DNA from: Candidatus Oscillochloris fontis
GTDB lineage: Bacteria > Chloroflexota > Chloroflexia > Chloroflexales > Chloroflexaceae
Direction of reading: 5' to 3'
NCBI RefSeq assembly: GCF_004138135.1
Contig: NZ_RYFD01000030.1
Span: 1 to 53,949 of the forward strand
Length of the DNA: 53,949 nt
Shown: piece after piece, positions 1 to 10,724 of the stretch
Numbering within the stretch: the first letter of the stretch is position 1
Layout of the letters: the number at the start of each line of letters is the position of its first letter
Position numbers and translations under genes: made by a program
Notes under the pieces: generated by a model
Told to the model about the DNA's origin: nothing
Databases searched by the model: none
The model's input: the letters and a program-made list of their open reading frames with translations, nothing else

Positions 1-77
1 ATCGCTGCGGTTACGGCGTATTGGGCGAATCAGCCTGCCCCACAATTACTGCCTGCTGGGGGGGCGTGAACGGATAC

Positions 78-97
78 GGCTTCGGCAAACTCAGCCA
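78..97. repeat. Dispersed repeat fragment (GGCTTCG-CAAACTCAGCCA)
   Basis: GGCTTCGGCAAACTCAGCCA matches the repeat at about 50001-50020 (GGCTTCGACAAACTCAGCCA) with one difference, and resembles the hairpin at 43962-43988. It lies in the 326-base stretch before atpB, where I see no gene. The only open frame there (21-209) runs through this repeat and has no recognisable protein features. Confidence 0.6.
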
Positions 98-150
98 ACG
101 GCTGATAGTTGGTGCAAAACTTCTCGTGACATCCGATATTCACTCCTCGT

Positions 151-179
151 TTGCAGCGCCCATTGAGCTATGGTATACT
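151..179 (+). promoter_or_regulatory. Probable sigma70-type promoter of the atp operon
   Basis: TTGCAG (151-156) and TATACT (174-179) are separated by 17 bases, close to the housekeeping consensus. A start site near 186 would give a leader of about 140 nt before atpB. No other good promoter is visible between here and atpB, so this is the best candidate for driving the eight-gene operon. Confidence 0.55.
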
Positions 180-326
180 CCGGGCGATTTTCTGCTAGGC
201 ATCTCATAGGAATATCAACTGCTCACCCTCCCGACTAGCGGCGAACAGTTGACGTTTTTTTGTGCTTCAGGCAGAATGTTTGTGAAAGAGTTCTCAATTT
301 AATCAAAGGGAGAGGGGATCGCCACG

Positions 327-1361
327 ATGCGAAATCGGATCCTCACAGTCTTGGGAGTACTGGCGGTTGTTGGTGTCGTCATGTATTTCCTCGGCTTTCG
401 GATGACCAAGGAAGACCTACACATCTCTGCCGCCGCAGAACCACTCTTCTGCATCGGCGGCACGATTGAGGGTGAGCACTGTTCGGCGGGGACGATCTTG
501 CCCTTCACCAACGCAGTTTTGATGACGTTGCTGGTAGATGCTATTCTGGTCGGGATTGCATTTGGCATTGGTCAGCGGCTCCAGATGGTACCACGCGGGT
601 TCCAGAACATCATCGAGTTGTTAATTGAGTTCTTCTACGACTTTGTGCGTGGAGTGGACAAGAAGAACGTAGCGAAGTTCTTTGCTCTGCCGATGACCAT
701 CTTCCTCTTCTTCCTCTTTGGCAATATGCTCGCGCTAGTGCCAGGGGTTGGGAGCATCGGTGTCTGCCGCCCGTATGCAGCGGAAGAGAGCCACAACACC
801 GAGGCCACAGAGGGAAGCCACAGTACCGAGGCGGCCACTGAAGAGCACGGCAGCGGCACAATTGTTGATCTAGCCACCTTCCCCGGTGCGTGTGATCACA
901 ACGGCAACCTGATGGTTCCCTTCTTGCGCGCTCCGGCTGCCGACCTGAACGTCACCTTTGCCTTCGCCATTGTGGCGGTCTTTATGGTGGAGTTCTGGGG
1001 CTTCCAGGCGCTAGGGATTGGCTACCTAGGCAAGTTCTTCATTAACCCGGCCAAGGAAGGCGTGATCATGACCGTTGTGGGGCTACTTGAGCTCTTCTCC
1101 GAGATCATGCGTATTATCGCGTTCGCCTTCCGAATTTTCGGCAACATTTTTGGTGGTGAGGTGGTTCTCGCAGTGATGATCTTCCTCTTCTCCTATTTGT
1201 TGCCGCTGCCCTTCTACGGCCTTGAGGTCTTTGTGGCCTTCATCCAGGCCGTTATCTTCGCCGTGCTGACCGTCGTCTTCGCCGCGCTGGCGGTGCAGGC
1301 CCACGGTGGTGATCATGGTGATGACCACAGCCACGCTGGCAATGAGGCCAAGGCTCACTAG
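327..1361 (+). CDS. atpB: F1Fo ATP synthase subunit a
   Basis: Membrane stator subunit that forms the proton half-channels against the c-ring. The protein has 344 residues and several hydrophobic helices. The hallmark segment FRIFGNIFGGE carries the essential arginine at about residue 269. The start ATG follows a purine-rich AAAGGGAGAGGGG. It is longer than the usual 240-280 residues. The extra length is an N-terminal extension, a polar loop at about residues 148-190 rich in Glu, His, Ser and Thr with repeated SH.TEA units, and a His/Asp-rich C-terminus (HGGDHGDDHSH). This is the first gene of the operon and is followed by subunit c, the standard bacterial order. Identity is secure; the role of the polar insert and tail is unknown. 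Confidence 0.97.
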   Translation: MRNRILTVLGVLAVVGVVMYFLGFRMTKEDLHISAAAEPLFCIGGTIEGEHCSAGTILPFTNAVLMTLLVDAILVGIAFGIGQRLQMVPRGFQNIIELLIEFFYDFVRGVDKKNVAKFFALPMTIFLFFLFGNMLALVPGVGSIGVCRPYAAEESHNTEATEGSHSTEAATEEHGSGTIVDLATFPGACDHNGNLMVPFLRAPAADLNVTFAFAIVAVFMVEFWGFQALGIGYLGKFFINPAKEGVIMTVVGLLELFSEIMRIIAFAFRIFGNIFGGEVVLAVMIFLFSYLLPLPFYGLEVFVAFIQAVIFAVLTVVFAALAVQAHGGDHGDDHSHAGNEAKAH

Positions 1362-1403
1362 ATCGCGTTTTTCGTTGGGGGCGATCCGCCACTCTCATCT
1401 TGA

Positions 1404-1682
<279 letters not shown>

Positions 1683-1701
1683 TTGTATCCGACCAGACCC
1701 A

Positions 1702-1731
1702 CCCGTTGGTGACCTTTATGGTGGCAACGGG
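1702..1731 (+). promoter_or_regulatory. Intercistronic stem-loop between atpE and atpF
   Basis: CCCGTTG (1702-1708) pairs with CAACGGG (1725-1731), with an inner ACC/GGT pairing across a small internal loop. It ends about 20 bases before the GTG start of atpF. There is no T-tract, so it is unlikely to be a terminator. Confidence 0.5.
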
Positions 1732-1750
1732 CGTAAATGAGGAGTAAACA

Positions 1751-2245
1751 GTGGACAAGTTGGGTATCAATTGGGGCTTGTTGATAGGACAGCTCTTCAA
1801 TGTGATCTTCCTGGTCTGGCTGCTCGGTCAGTTCCTCTACAAGCCGGTGCTGAACATGCTCAGTGAGCGCACCCGGCGCGTACAGGATAGCTTGGCTGAG
1901 GCGGATCAAGTGAAGCAGCAACTCGCCAATGCGAAGAAGGACTACGAGGCGGAACTGGCCAAGGCACGCCAGGAGGCCGCTGGGATTGTAGCGCAGGCCC
2001 ACGAACGGGCCAAGGTGCAGGAGGTCGAGATTATTGCCCAGGCCCGCCGCGATGCTGATCGCATCCGCGAAGAGGCTCGTGCTAATGCATCCCAGGAGCG
2101 CGATACGCTGCTGAGCGATGCGAAGGGCAAGATCGCCGAACTGGTGACGCTCACCGCTTCGCGGGTGATCGGCGCTGAGTTGCAGGCCAAGGGCCACGAT
2201 AAGCTGATCGCCGAGTCGCTCTCCGCCCTGGATCGCCGGAACTAG
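1751..2245 (+). CDS. atpF: F1Fo ATP synthase subunit b
   Basis: Peripheral stalk subunit linking Fo to F1 through the delta subunit. The 164 residues begin with one hydrophobic helix (about 8-28, [18 protein letters not shown]) followed by a long charged helix rich in Ala, Glu, Gln, Lys and Arg, typical of the dimeric b coiled coil. The start is GTG at 1751, eleven bases after GAGGAG. Only one b gene is present, so the stalk is probably a homodimer, unlike the b/b' pairs of cyanobacteria. Confidence 0.95.
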   Translation: MDKLGINWGLLIGQLFNVIFLVWLLGQFLYKPVLNMLSERTRRVQDSLAEADQVKQQLANAKKDYEAELAKARQEAAGIVAQAHERAKVQEVEIIAQARRDADRIREEARANASQERDTLLSDAKGKIAELVTLTASRVIGAELQAKGHDKLIAESLSALDRRN

Positions 2246-2269
2246 CGGGCTTTGTCCACCTGGAGGCTG

Positions 2270-2295
2270 ACGAAGGGGGGGCTAACTCCCTTCGT
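2270..2295 (+). promoter_or_regulatory. Intercistronic stem-loop between atpF and atpH
   Basis: ACGAAGGG (2270-2277) and CCCTTCGT (2288-2295) form a perfect 8-bp stem around a 10-base loop. It lies just before the atpH start region, so it could affect initiation there. Confidence 0.5.
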
Positions 2296-2318
2296 TCTGC
2301 CAATGGGTGGCAACCCTC

Positions 2319-2819
2319 ATGGATAACGATATGGCAACCACAGTTGATGCCAAGGCGATTGCGGGGACACTCTACGACGCGCTATTCGGCGCGGCCCTTG
2401 AGCAGTTGCAGGCGGCGGCGACCAAAATCACCGCTCCCTCTGGTGATGTAGCACAGCAAATCAATGCTGCGCTGCCCGCCGATGCACTGCCGCAGGTACG
2501 TAACTTCCTGCTTGGCCTAGCAAAAGAAGGACTGATCGATCGGGTCGTTGATGTGGCCCAAGCATTCAGCACCCTCGCCGCCAATCCGTCCGCCCAGGCG
2601 CTTACCGCCGTTGTTACCAGTGCTGTTGCCCTGAGTGTCGAGCAGCAGGCCACCATTGTTGCCGACCTGCGCACGCGCTATGGGAGTGATTTGAGCGCTA
2701 CCTTCGCGGTTGATGAGTCGCTGATCGGCGGTCTGATTATCCGCGTTGGCGACCGAGTGCTCGATAATAGCCTACGTACACGCCTCAGCGCCATTCAGCG
2801 GAATATGATCACCAGTTAG
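2319..2819 (+). CDS. atpH: F1Fo ATP synthase subunit delta
   Basis: Connects the peripheral stalk to the top of the alpha3beta3 head. The protein is about 166 residues, mostly helical in its first two thirds, with the conserved C-terminal pattern of the family (ESLIGGLIIRVGDRVLDNSLRTRL). The start is uncertain: GTG at 2307, ATG at 2319 and ATG at 2331 are all in frame. ATG 2319 is chosen because a weak GGGTGG lies eight bases upstream; ATG 2331 gives the N-terminus most typical of the family. Family sequences diverge strongly, but the position between b and alpha supports the call. Confidence 0.92.
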   Translation: MDNDMATTVDAKAIAGTLYDALFGAALEQLQAAATKITAPSGDVAQQINAALPADALPQVRNFLLGLAKEGLIDRVVDVAQAFSTLAANPSAQALTAVVTSAVALSVEQQATIVADLRTRYGSDLSATFAVDESLIGGLIIRVGDRVLDNSLRTRLSAIQRNMITS

Positions 2820-2821
2820 GG

Positions 2822-2906
2822 GATAGGGAACAGGGGACAGGTTCGGAGGGGCGTATGTGCTCAATGACCAGAACTGTTTATTGGACCCTGTCCCCTCTCT
2901 CCTATC
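2822..2906 (+). promoter_or_regulatory. Long-range inverted repeat between atpH and atpA
   Basis: GATAGG (2822-2827) pairs with CCTATC (2901-2906), and AGGGGACAGG (2832-2841) pairs with CCTGTCCCCT (2887-2896), enclosing a loop of about 45 bases. The arms fill most of the 111-base gap. The sequence (ATAGGGAACAGGGGACAGG) resembles short dispersed palindromic repeats rather than a terminator. Confidence 0.55.
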
Positions 2907-2930
2907 ACTTCACTCAGGAAGATTTACTCT

Positions 2931-4496
2931 ATGACTATCACTGAAGACCTTATCTCCCGGCTTAAGGCCGGGATTACTGCGGGCGTCGATCTCAAGCCGC
3001 GCCAAGTAAATGTCGGCACGGTCGCCTCTGTTGGTGACGGTGTCGCACGTATCGAGGGGCTAGAGAATGTCGTCGCGTCCGAATTGCTGGAGTTCCCAGT
3101 CAAGGCTGGACGTAACGAGCCGATCTTCGGTATCGCCCTCAACCTCGAGTCGGATAATGTCGCCGCGATCATCCTCGGTGAATCCGTATCAATCGAAGAG
3201 GGTGATCAGGTCAACTCCACCGGGCGCGTCATCTCGGTACCGGTCGGCCAGAGCCTGCTCGGTCGTGTCGTGAATCCGCTCGGCCAGCCTGTTGATGGTA
3301 AGGGGCCGATTAAGAGCGATACGCTGCGCCCGATTGAGCGCATCGCCCCTGGCGTCATCACCCGTAAGTCGGTTGATATGCCTGTCCAGACTGGTATCGT
3401 TGCAATTGATGCCCTCATCCCGGTTGGTCGTGGTCAGCGTGAGTTGATCATTGGCGACCGCCAGACAGGGAAGACGGCGGTGGCGCTCGACACCATCCTC
3501 AACCAGAAGGGTGAGGGGATGGTGTGTATTTATGTCGCCATCGGCCAGCGCCGTGCTCAGGTCGCCCAGGTTGTGGGTGTGCTAGAGAAGTATGGTGCCC
3601 TCGACTACACCATCGTCGTCTCCGCCTCGGCCTCCGAGTCGGCGGCACTCCAGTATATCGCCCCCTACGCCGGTTGTGCGATGGGTGAGGAGATTATGGA
3701 GAACGGGGTCATGGTGGACGGCAAGTTGGTCAAGGATGCGCTGATCGTCTATGACGACCTCAGCAAGCACGCCGTGGCCTATCGCCAGGTTTCGTTGCTG
3801 CTGCGTCGCCCCCCCGGACGCGAAGCCTACCCCGGCGACGTCTTCTACCTGCACTCGCGTCTGTTGGAGCGCGCTGCGCGCCTCAACGCCGAGAATGGTG
3901 GCGGTTCGCTGACCGCGCTGCCAGTCATCGAGACCCAGGCCAACGACGTGTCGGCCTACATTCCGACCAACGTGATCTCGATCACCGACGGCCAGATCTA
4001 CCTCGAATCTGACCTCTTCAATGCTGGCCAGCGCCCCGCGCTGAACGTCGGTATCTCGGTCTCCCGCGTAGGTAGTGCGGCACAGACCCGTGCGATGCGC
4101 TCGGTGGCCGGGAAACTGAAGGGTGAGTTGGCCCAGTTCCGCGACTTGGCGGCCTTCGCCCAGTTTGCCTCGGATCTGGACGCCACCACCAAGGCCCAGA
4201 TTGACCGTGGTCAGCGGCTCCAGGAGTTGCTCAAGCAGCTCCAGTACAACCCGCTACCAGTGGCTGATCAGGTAGCAATGCTCTATGCAGCCAACAACAA
4301 CTACCTTGAGGATGTGCCAGTCGCCAAGATTACCCAGTGGCGTGACGACTTCATCGCCTTCCTCAAGACGGCCCGCCCCGAGGTGCGCAAACTCATTGAT
4401 GACAACAAGCTGGATCGCAAGTTCCCCAGCGATGAAGTCAAGAACGCCCTCGAGTCGGCAATCAAGGAGTTTAAGGCCACGAGCAACTACAACTAA
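2931..4496 (+). CDS. atpA: F1Fo ATP synthase subunit alpha
   Basis: Non-catalytic nucleotide-binding subunit of the F1 head. Its 521 residues match the usual length. The P-loop GDRQTGKT is at about residues 175-182, and the ATP synthase alpha/beta signature PAVDP-like segment appears as [16 protein letters not shown] near residue 367. The N-terminal beta-barrel, nucleotide-binding and helical C-terminal regions are all present. ATG at 2931 follows CAGGAAGATTT. No anomalies are seen. Confidence 0.98.
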   Translation: MTITEDLISRLKAGITAGVDLKPRQVNVGTVASVGDGVARIEGLENVVASELLEFPVKAGRNEPIFGIALNLESDNVAAIILGESVSIEEGDQVNSTGRVISVPVGQSLLGRVVNPLGQPVDGKGPIKSDTLRPIERIAPGVITRKSVDMPVQTGIVAIDALIPVGRGQRELIIGDRQTGKTAVALDTILNQKGEGMVCIYVAIGQRRAQVAQVVGVLEKYGALDYTIVVSASASESAALQYIAPYAGCAMGEEIMENGVMVDGKLVKDALIVYDDLSKHAVAYRQVSLLLRRPPGREAYPGDVFYLHSRLLERAARLNAENGGGSLTALPVIETQANDVSAYIPTNVISITDGQIYLESDLFNAGQRPALNVGISVSRVGSAAQTRAMRSVAGKLKGELAQFRDLAAFAQFASDLDATTKAQIDRGQRLQELLKQLQYNPLPVADQVAMLYAANNNYLEDVPVAKITQWRDDFIAFLKTARPEVRKLIDDNKLDRKFPSDEVKNALESAIKEFKATSNYN

Positions 4497-4505
4497 TTGG
4501 AGATG

Positions 4506-4546
4506 GTAGATGATAGATTGTAGGCAGTCTACAATCTATCATCTAC
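4506..4546 (+). promoter_or_regulatory. Perfect 18-bp hairpin between atpA and atpG
   Basis: GTAGATGATAGATTGTAG (4506-4523) and its exact reverse complement (4529-4546) are separated by GCAGT. It fills nearly the whole 70-base gap between the two genes. No T-run follows, and the genes downstream are needed in the same complex, so mRNA processing, stability or translation control is more likely than termination. Confidence 0.75.
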
Positions 4547-4566
4547 GGTCTGCAATGGAGTGACAT

Positions 4567-6901
<2,335 letters not shown>

Positions 6902-6910
6902 GGGTGCGCT

Positions 6911-6937
6911 CTAGGGGTGGCACATGGCCACCCCTAG
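6911..6937 (+). promoter_or_regulatory. Perfect 11-bp hairpin between atpD and atpC
   Basis: CTAGGGGTGGC (6911-6921) and GCCACCCCTAG (6927-6937) enclose ACATG. It lies in the 57-base gap between beta and epsilon and has no T-tract after it. Confidence 0.7.
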
Positions 6938-6958
6938 CCCACCACAAGGAATACATCT

Positions 6959-7372
6959 ATGCCCATGCATCTTGAGATCGTGACCGCAGAGAAGGTCGTC
7001 CTCTCCGAAGAGGTTGATCAAATCAACGCCCCCACCCGCGATGGGCAGATCGGCGTGCTGCCTCGTCACGAGCCGCTGATGACCATCCTCAAGCCGGGAG
7101 AGATGACGATCATTAAGAATGGTGAGCGCATCCCCTTTGCCGTTTCGGGCGGCTTTATGGAGGTGTTGTCAAACCGGGTCATCATTCTGGCCGATACGGT
7201 TGAGCGCGCCGATGAGATTGACGAGGCCCGTGCTGAGCGTTCACGCGCACTGGCCGAAGAGCGGCTGAAGAATGCGCAGACAGATCGTGATATTGCGATG
7301 GCTGAAATCAAACTGCGTAAGGAGGTCGTGCGCCTCCAAGTCGCCCAGATGAAGAACATCCGGCGGCAGTAG
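6959..7372 (+). CDS. atpC: F1Fo ATP synthase subunit epsilon
   Basis: Rotor-associated regulatory subunit. The 137 residues show the N-terminal beta-sandwich (LEIVTAEKVVLSEEVDQINAPTRDGQIGVLPRHEPL) and a C-terminal helical hairpin rich in Ala, Glu and Arg. The start ATG 6959 follows CACAAGGA. This is the last gene of the operon. A multi-hairpin element begins five bases after the stop. Confidence 0.96.
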   Translation: MPMHLEIVTAEKVVLSEEVDQINAPTRDGQIGVLPRHEPLMTILKPGEMTIIKNGERIPFAVSGGFMEVLSNRVIILADTVERADEIDEARAERSRALAEERLKNAQTDRDIAMAEIKLRKEVVRLQVAQMKNIRRQ

Positions 7373-7376
7373 ACTG

Positions 7377-7487
7377 TTTTTGTTATTGTTTGGTGGCTTC
7401 GCCACCAAACAATAACAAAAAAGATCTTCGGGGGCAACTTGCTGCCCCCACCCCCCAACGGGCGAGAGGGCAACCTCTCGCCCGTTG
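7377..7487 (+). repeat. Multi-hairpin element, copy A
   Basis: Three successive hairpins follow atpC. The first is a perfect 21-bp stem (7377-7397 with 7401-7421) ending in GGTGGC-TTC-GCCACC. The second is GGGGGCA with TGCCCCC (about 7430-7449), after the core AAGATCTTCGGGGG. The third is a perfect 14-bp stem (7456-7469 with 7474-7487) with a GCAA loop. The first two belong to a dispersed family with copies near 9630, 11215, 30346, 37350 and 40341. It may also act as a transcript 3' end for the atp operon. Confidence 0.75.
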
Positions 7488-7492
7488 TGGTG

Positions 7493-7498
7493 TATAAT
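7493..7498 (+). promoter_or_regulatory. Candidate -10 box for mreB
   Basis: A perfect TATAAT lies about 76 bases before the mreB start, immediately after the third hairpin of copy A. No convincing -35 element is seen 16-18 bases upstream. Confidence 0.4.
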
Positions 7499-7573
7499 GA
7501 CGCCTGCTCTGCCAATCATGGCACCACGACACAACACGCAGGCGCATACGTCTGTACGAATATAGAGGGATAT

Positions 7574-8584
7574 ATGGCGCGGAAGATCGGGATTGACCTG
7601 GGTACAGCCAATGTGCTGGTATATGTCAAGGGGAAGGGGATCGTCCTCTCGGAGCCATCGGTGGTGGCGCTCTCCAAGCGCGATAGCCGGGTGAAGGCGG
7701 TGGGCGCGGATGCACTGGCGATGCTAGGACGTGAGCCGGAGAGCATCGAGGTGGTACGTCCGATGCGCAACGGGGTGATCGCCGATTATGAAGTGACTGA
7801 GGCGATGCTGAAGTACTTCATCGGGCGAGCCACCGGGCGTTTCCGCTTCTCCAAACCTGAGGTGATGATTTGTATCCCCGCCGGGGTCACCAGCGTGGAG
7901 ATGCGAGCGGTGCGTGATGCCGCGCTGGAGGCCGGGGCGTCGCGGGCGTGGTTGATCCGTGAGCCACTGGCAGCCGCGATTGGGGCCAATATCCCGGTGG
8001 CGCAGCCATCGGGCAATCTGATCATTGATATTGGCGGCGGCACCACTGAGGTCGCGGTGATCTCCCTGAATGATATTGTGGTCAGTACTTCGGTGCGTGT
8101 GGGTGGCAATAAGTTTGATGAGGCGATTGCGGCCTATATCAAGCGCAAATATAACATGCTGATTGGTGAACGGACTGCTGAGAGTGTGAAGATCGAGATT
8201 GGCTCGGCCTTGCCGCTTGAGCGCCCGTTAACCGCCCAGGTGCGTGGGCGTGACCAAGTGGCGGGGTTGCCACGCACTATCGAGGTAGATAGCAACGAGA
8301 TCACCGAGGCCATCCAGGAGCCGCTGGAGGCAATTGTGAGTGCGGTGCGCGCCGTACTGGTCGAGACGCCGCCAGAGCTCTCCTCGGACATTATTGATAA
8401 GGGCATGGTGATGACCGGTGGTGGCTCGATGCTGCGCCGGATTAACGAGTTGCTCACCGAAGTGACGGCGGTTCCCTGTTATGTGGCCGATCAGCCCGCC
8501 TCGTGTGTGGCGATTGGTACCGGCCTAGCTCTGGAGAATATTGACATCCTGCGCGATAGCCTCAGCGGGGATGACCTGAACTAA
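7574..8584 (+). CDS. mreB: Rod-shape-determining protein MreB (actin homologue)
   Basis: Bacterial actin that polymerises on ATP under the cytoplasmic membrane and guides lateral cell-wall synthesis or cell elongation. The protein has 336 residues, the family's usual size. It begins [21 protein letters not shown] (phosphate-1 loop), with phosphate-2 [16 protein letters not shown] and the adenosine motif [16 protein letters not shown] 7574 is chosen because upstream in-frame codons run through the hairpin element and the predicted promoter; GAGGGA precedes it. A methyltransferase gene follows two bases after the stop. mreC/mreD are not adjacent, as in other filamentous Chloroflexota. Confidence 0.95.
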   Translation: MARKIGIDLGTANVLVYVKGKGIVLSEPSVVALSKRDSRVKAVGADALAMLGREPESIEVVRPMRNGVIADYEVTEAMLKYFIGRATGRFRFSKPEVMICIPAGVTSVEMRAVRDAALEAGASRAWLIREPLAAAIGANIPVAQPSGNLIIDIGGGTTEVAVISLNDIVVSTSVRVGGNKFDEAIAAYIKRKYNMLIGERTAESVKIEIGSALPLERPLTAQVRGRDQVAGLPRTIEVDSNEITEAIQEPLEAIVSAVRAVLVETPPELSSDIIDKGMVMTGGGSMLRRINELLTEVTAVPCYVADQPASCVAIGTGLALENIDILRDSLSGDDLN

Positions 8585-8586
8585 CT

Positions 8587-9285
8587 ATGAAACAGAAACT
8601 CAATCCCCCCGCGACTGGGCTGGTGTTAGAGATTGGCAGCGGCGACAACCCCAATCCGCGTTCGAATGTGCTCGTGGATCGCTTCCTTGGCTCCGACAAC
8701 CGCGAGCGCGGTGGCGACTTAGTGGTGGATCGCCCGTTTGTGGTGGCCGATGCACACCATTTGCCGTTTAAGGACGGGGCATTCGCGTATGCGATCTGTT
8801 CGCACATCCTGGAGCATATGGATGAGCCGGTGCAGTTCGCCAATGAGCTTCAGCGCACCTGCAAGGCGGGCTACATCCAAAGCCCCTCCGAGATTGCCGA
8901 GCGGCTCTTCCACTGGTCGTTCCACCGCTGGTATGTGAACCTGGAGGGCGAGACGCTGGTGTTGCACCCCAAGGAGCCGGAGGAGCCATTCGGCGAGCTC
9001 TTCGACTACCTCTACGAGTATAATCCGGCCTACTACTTCTTCCAGCGTAGTATGCCCGATCTCTTTTGGATCGAGCGCGAGTGGCAGACGGGCAATCTGA
9101 AGGTGGAGGTGCGTGAGGAATCGCCGCTGCCACTGCGTGACCCCGAAGCGCTGCGCGCCCTCGTCGCGGCACGTAGCTCAACCCCCAAGTTGATCGGACT
9201 CTTCTTTGCGGCGCTGGCGGCGCGGGCGTTGCGCAGCGGGCCGCGCAAGTTGGTGCGGCGCTTGTTGAAGCGGAGTTATGTGTGA
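8587..9285 (+). CDS. Class I SAM-dependent methyltransferase
   Basis: Predicted methyltransferase of 232 residues; substrate unknown. The SAM-binding motif I is LVLEIGSGDNPNP (about residues 12-24), an acidic VVADAHHLPFKDGAF segment (motif II/III region) follows, and ICSHILEHMDEP corresponds to the post-motif region of methyltransferase type 11 proteins. The C-terminal third is Arg/Leu-rich. The start lies two bases after the mreB stop, so the two are probably co-transcribed and translationally coupled. Proteins of this class often act in lipid or sugar modification, but nothing here fixes the substrate. Confidence 0.8.
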   Translation: MKQKLNPPATGLVLEIGSGDNPNPRSNVLVDRFLGSDNRERGGDLVVDRPFVVADAHHLPFKDGAFAYAICSHILEHMDEPVQFANELQRTCKAGYIQSPSEIAERLFHWSFHRWYVNLEGETLVLHPKEPEEPFGELFDYLYEYNPAYYFFQRSMPDLFWIEREWQTGNLKVEVREESPLPLRDPEALRALVAARSSTPKLIGLFFAALAARALRSGPRKLVRRLLKRSYV

Positions 9286-9438
9286 GAAGGTTGGGGCTTA
9301 CCTTGATAAACACATCTGTTCCTGTTGACATATAGGTACAGGTCTGATACCATGGATCTACACTCCCCGCACCGCTTCGGTGGTGCGGCGCGAACCCTCA
9401 TCGGTACTCGATGGGGGTTCTGCTATATTGGAAAAACT

Positions 9439-9585
9439 ATGCGCACCATCATCTATGTTGACGGATTCAATCTCTAGTATGCCTCGTTCGTCAAACCAAT
9501 CCGCCAAAACATCCTCCGCAATAGCCAGTTCCCACCTTCACTTACTGACAGTGTTGGTACATTCCACAAACCAAAAACTTGGTAG
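9439..9585 (+). pseudogene. Remnant of a NYN/PIN-like nuclease gene, broken after 12 codons
   Basis: ATG at 9439 opens MRTIIYVDGFNL, which resembles the N-terminus of NYN-domain (PIN-like) ribonucleases that begin with a hydrophobic strand and the acidic VDGFNLY motif. The next codon is TAG (9475-9477) where a tyrosine is expected, then Tyr-Ala. The frame after the stop is not recognisable and ends again at 9585. This is read as a decayed or inserted gene fragment. The match is short, so confidence is moderate to low. Confidence 0.4.
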
Positions 9586-9626
9586 GTCTCGATAAAGATA
9601 GGGTATGGTGCAAAGCTATTGGGGCT

Positions 9627-9712
9627 GCGTCCCAAACTCGAATTTGTGTTGTTTTTTGGCGGCTGTTCCGTCAAAAAACAACACAAAAAGATCTTCCGGG
9701 GCAGATTCGCCC
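9627..9712 (+). repeat. Multi-hairpin element, copy B (degenerate)
   Basis: GGGGCTGCGTCCCA is followed by a 20-bp stem with one mismatch (about 9643-9662 with 9668-9687), then AAGATCTTCCGGGGC. The arrangement matches copies C, D and F but is more degraded. It lies between two convergent genes. The rest of the 440-base gap (9286-9725) holds only the NYN-like remnant. Confidence 0.65.
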
Positions 9713-9725
9713 ACCAAGGGCGCAT

Positions 9726-10724
9726 CTACTCCCCGCGTAGCACCTCAGGAATGACGCTCTGGGGCAATTTGAGCGGGTTGGGATCAGATTGATGGGCTAG
9801 GAGTTCATGGCGGATCTGGGCCATCTCGATCAGGTGGCCGCGCTCATGCTCGATAACCCAGTTACCCTGATGGGTGAGGGGAATCGTACCGAAGATCTCG
9901 TGGTAGCCAGTGCGATGCCACGCCGCCGGAGTGAGGCCGCGTAGCAGGTTGATCGTCTGGTGACGGCTCGTCTGGTAGGCTTCGAGCAGATCGGCAATCC
10001 GGTGATCGTTATAGGGCTTGGCACGCGCCAACGTGGGCGGATGGGCGCTAGGTAGGCGTGGGTTTTTGGTTTCGAGGATCAGCCAAGCCCGTTCGCGGAA
10101 GACCACATCCATATCGGTGAGGTGGCCAATCAACTCCTTGAGCGAATGGGTGATGGGGCGGTACGAGAGTTGGGCATCGTTCAAGCCCTCCACAATCGCC
10201 CGCAGGGTTGCAGCGGTCTGTTCCAAACGTCGCATGATCGTGCTGGGGCCAAAGACACCCATCGATTCGGCTGCGCTAAAGCGGATGAAGCCTTCGCGCA
10301 CCGTACCACAAATGGCGCACACATCTGGCAGATCGCCCTCGATCAACTCGCCACAGTTGCCACACACACCGAGGTCGCCGATCTCCTCGGCGGTAAGATC
10401 GCGCTGCTCGGCAAGGGCACGAGCCGCCCGACTCATCAGATCGCGTGAGAGCGGGGTTGTCCCCGTCACCGGGCCAGTTGCCACCGTCTCTGGCTCCAAG
10501 CCCTCTAGGGCGCGGCGGATGTTCTCCGTCGTCGTCCCTACCTCGCCGAGCGCCTCGAAGGCGCGTTCGGCGCGGATGCGCTTGACCATACTCGAAGCCT
10601 CAAAGATCCGGGCGATGTTATAGTACCGCTCACGACGTGCCTGGGTAGCCCAGACATGGTAGGCGGTATAGCCCAGACTCATACTACAGAGCAGGAGGCG
10701 ATTCTCATCTTGGTCGCTGGTCAT
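9726..10724 (-). CDS. Rubrerythrin-like / zinc-ribbon / DinB-like fusion protein
   Basis: A three-part protein of 332 residues. Residues 1-75 look like a ferritin-like rubrerythrin helix pair (YYNIARIFEASSMVKRIRAERAFEAL), but the usual Glu-x-x-His ligand pattern is not complete. Residues 121-139 form a rubredoxin-like ribbon with Cys121, Cys124, Cys136 and Cys139. From about 155 to the end it resembles the DinB/DfsB four-helix fold, with metal-ligand candidates His201 and His293/His297 (EHERGHL). A thiol- or metal-dependent redox or transferase role is possible. The start overlaps the epimerase stop by 4 bp, so the genes are coupled. Confidence 0.75.
   Translation of the reverse strand: MTSDQDENRLLLCSMSLGYTAYHVWATQARRERYYNIARIFEASSMVKRIRAERAFEALGEVGTTTENIRRALEGLEPETVATGPVTGTTPLSRDLMSRAARALAEQRDLTAEEIGDLGVCGNCGELIEGDLPDVCAICGTVREGFIRFSAAESMGVFGPSTIMRRLEQTAATLRAIVEGLNDAQLSYRPITHSLKELIGHLTDMDVVFRERAWLILETKNPRLPSAHPPTLARAKPYNDHRIADLLEAYQTSRHQTINLLRGLTPAAWHRTGYHEIFGTIPLTHQGNWVIEHERGHLIEMAQIRHELLAHQSDPNPLKLPQSVIPEVLRGE

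Noticed and set aside
21-209. 62-residue open frame before atpB
   Set aside because: It runs through a dispersed repeat and the promoter region, has no ribosome-binding site and no protein-like pattern.
7377-7421. Copy A read as a plain Rho-independent terminator of the atp operon
   Set aside because: A-rich rather than T-rich sequence follows the stem on the coding strand, and other copies occur between divergent genes. It may still stop transcription, but that does not explain the family.
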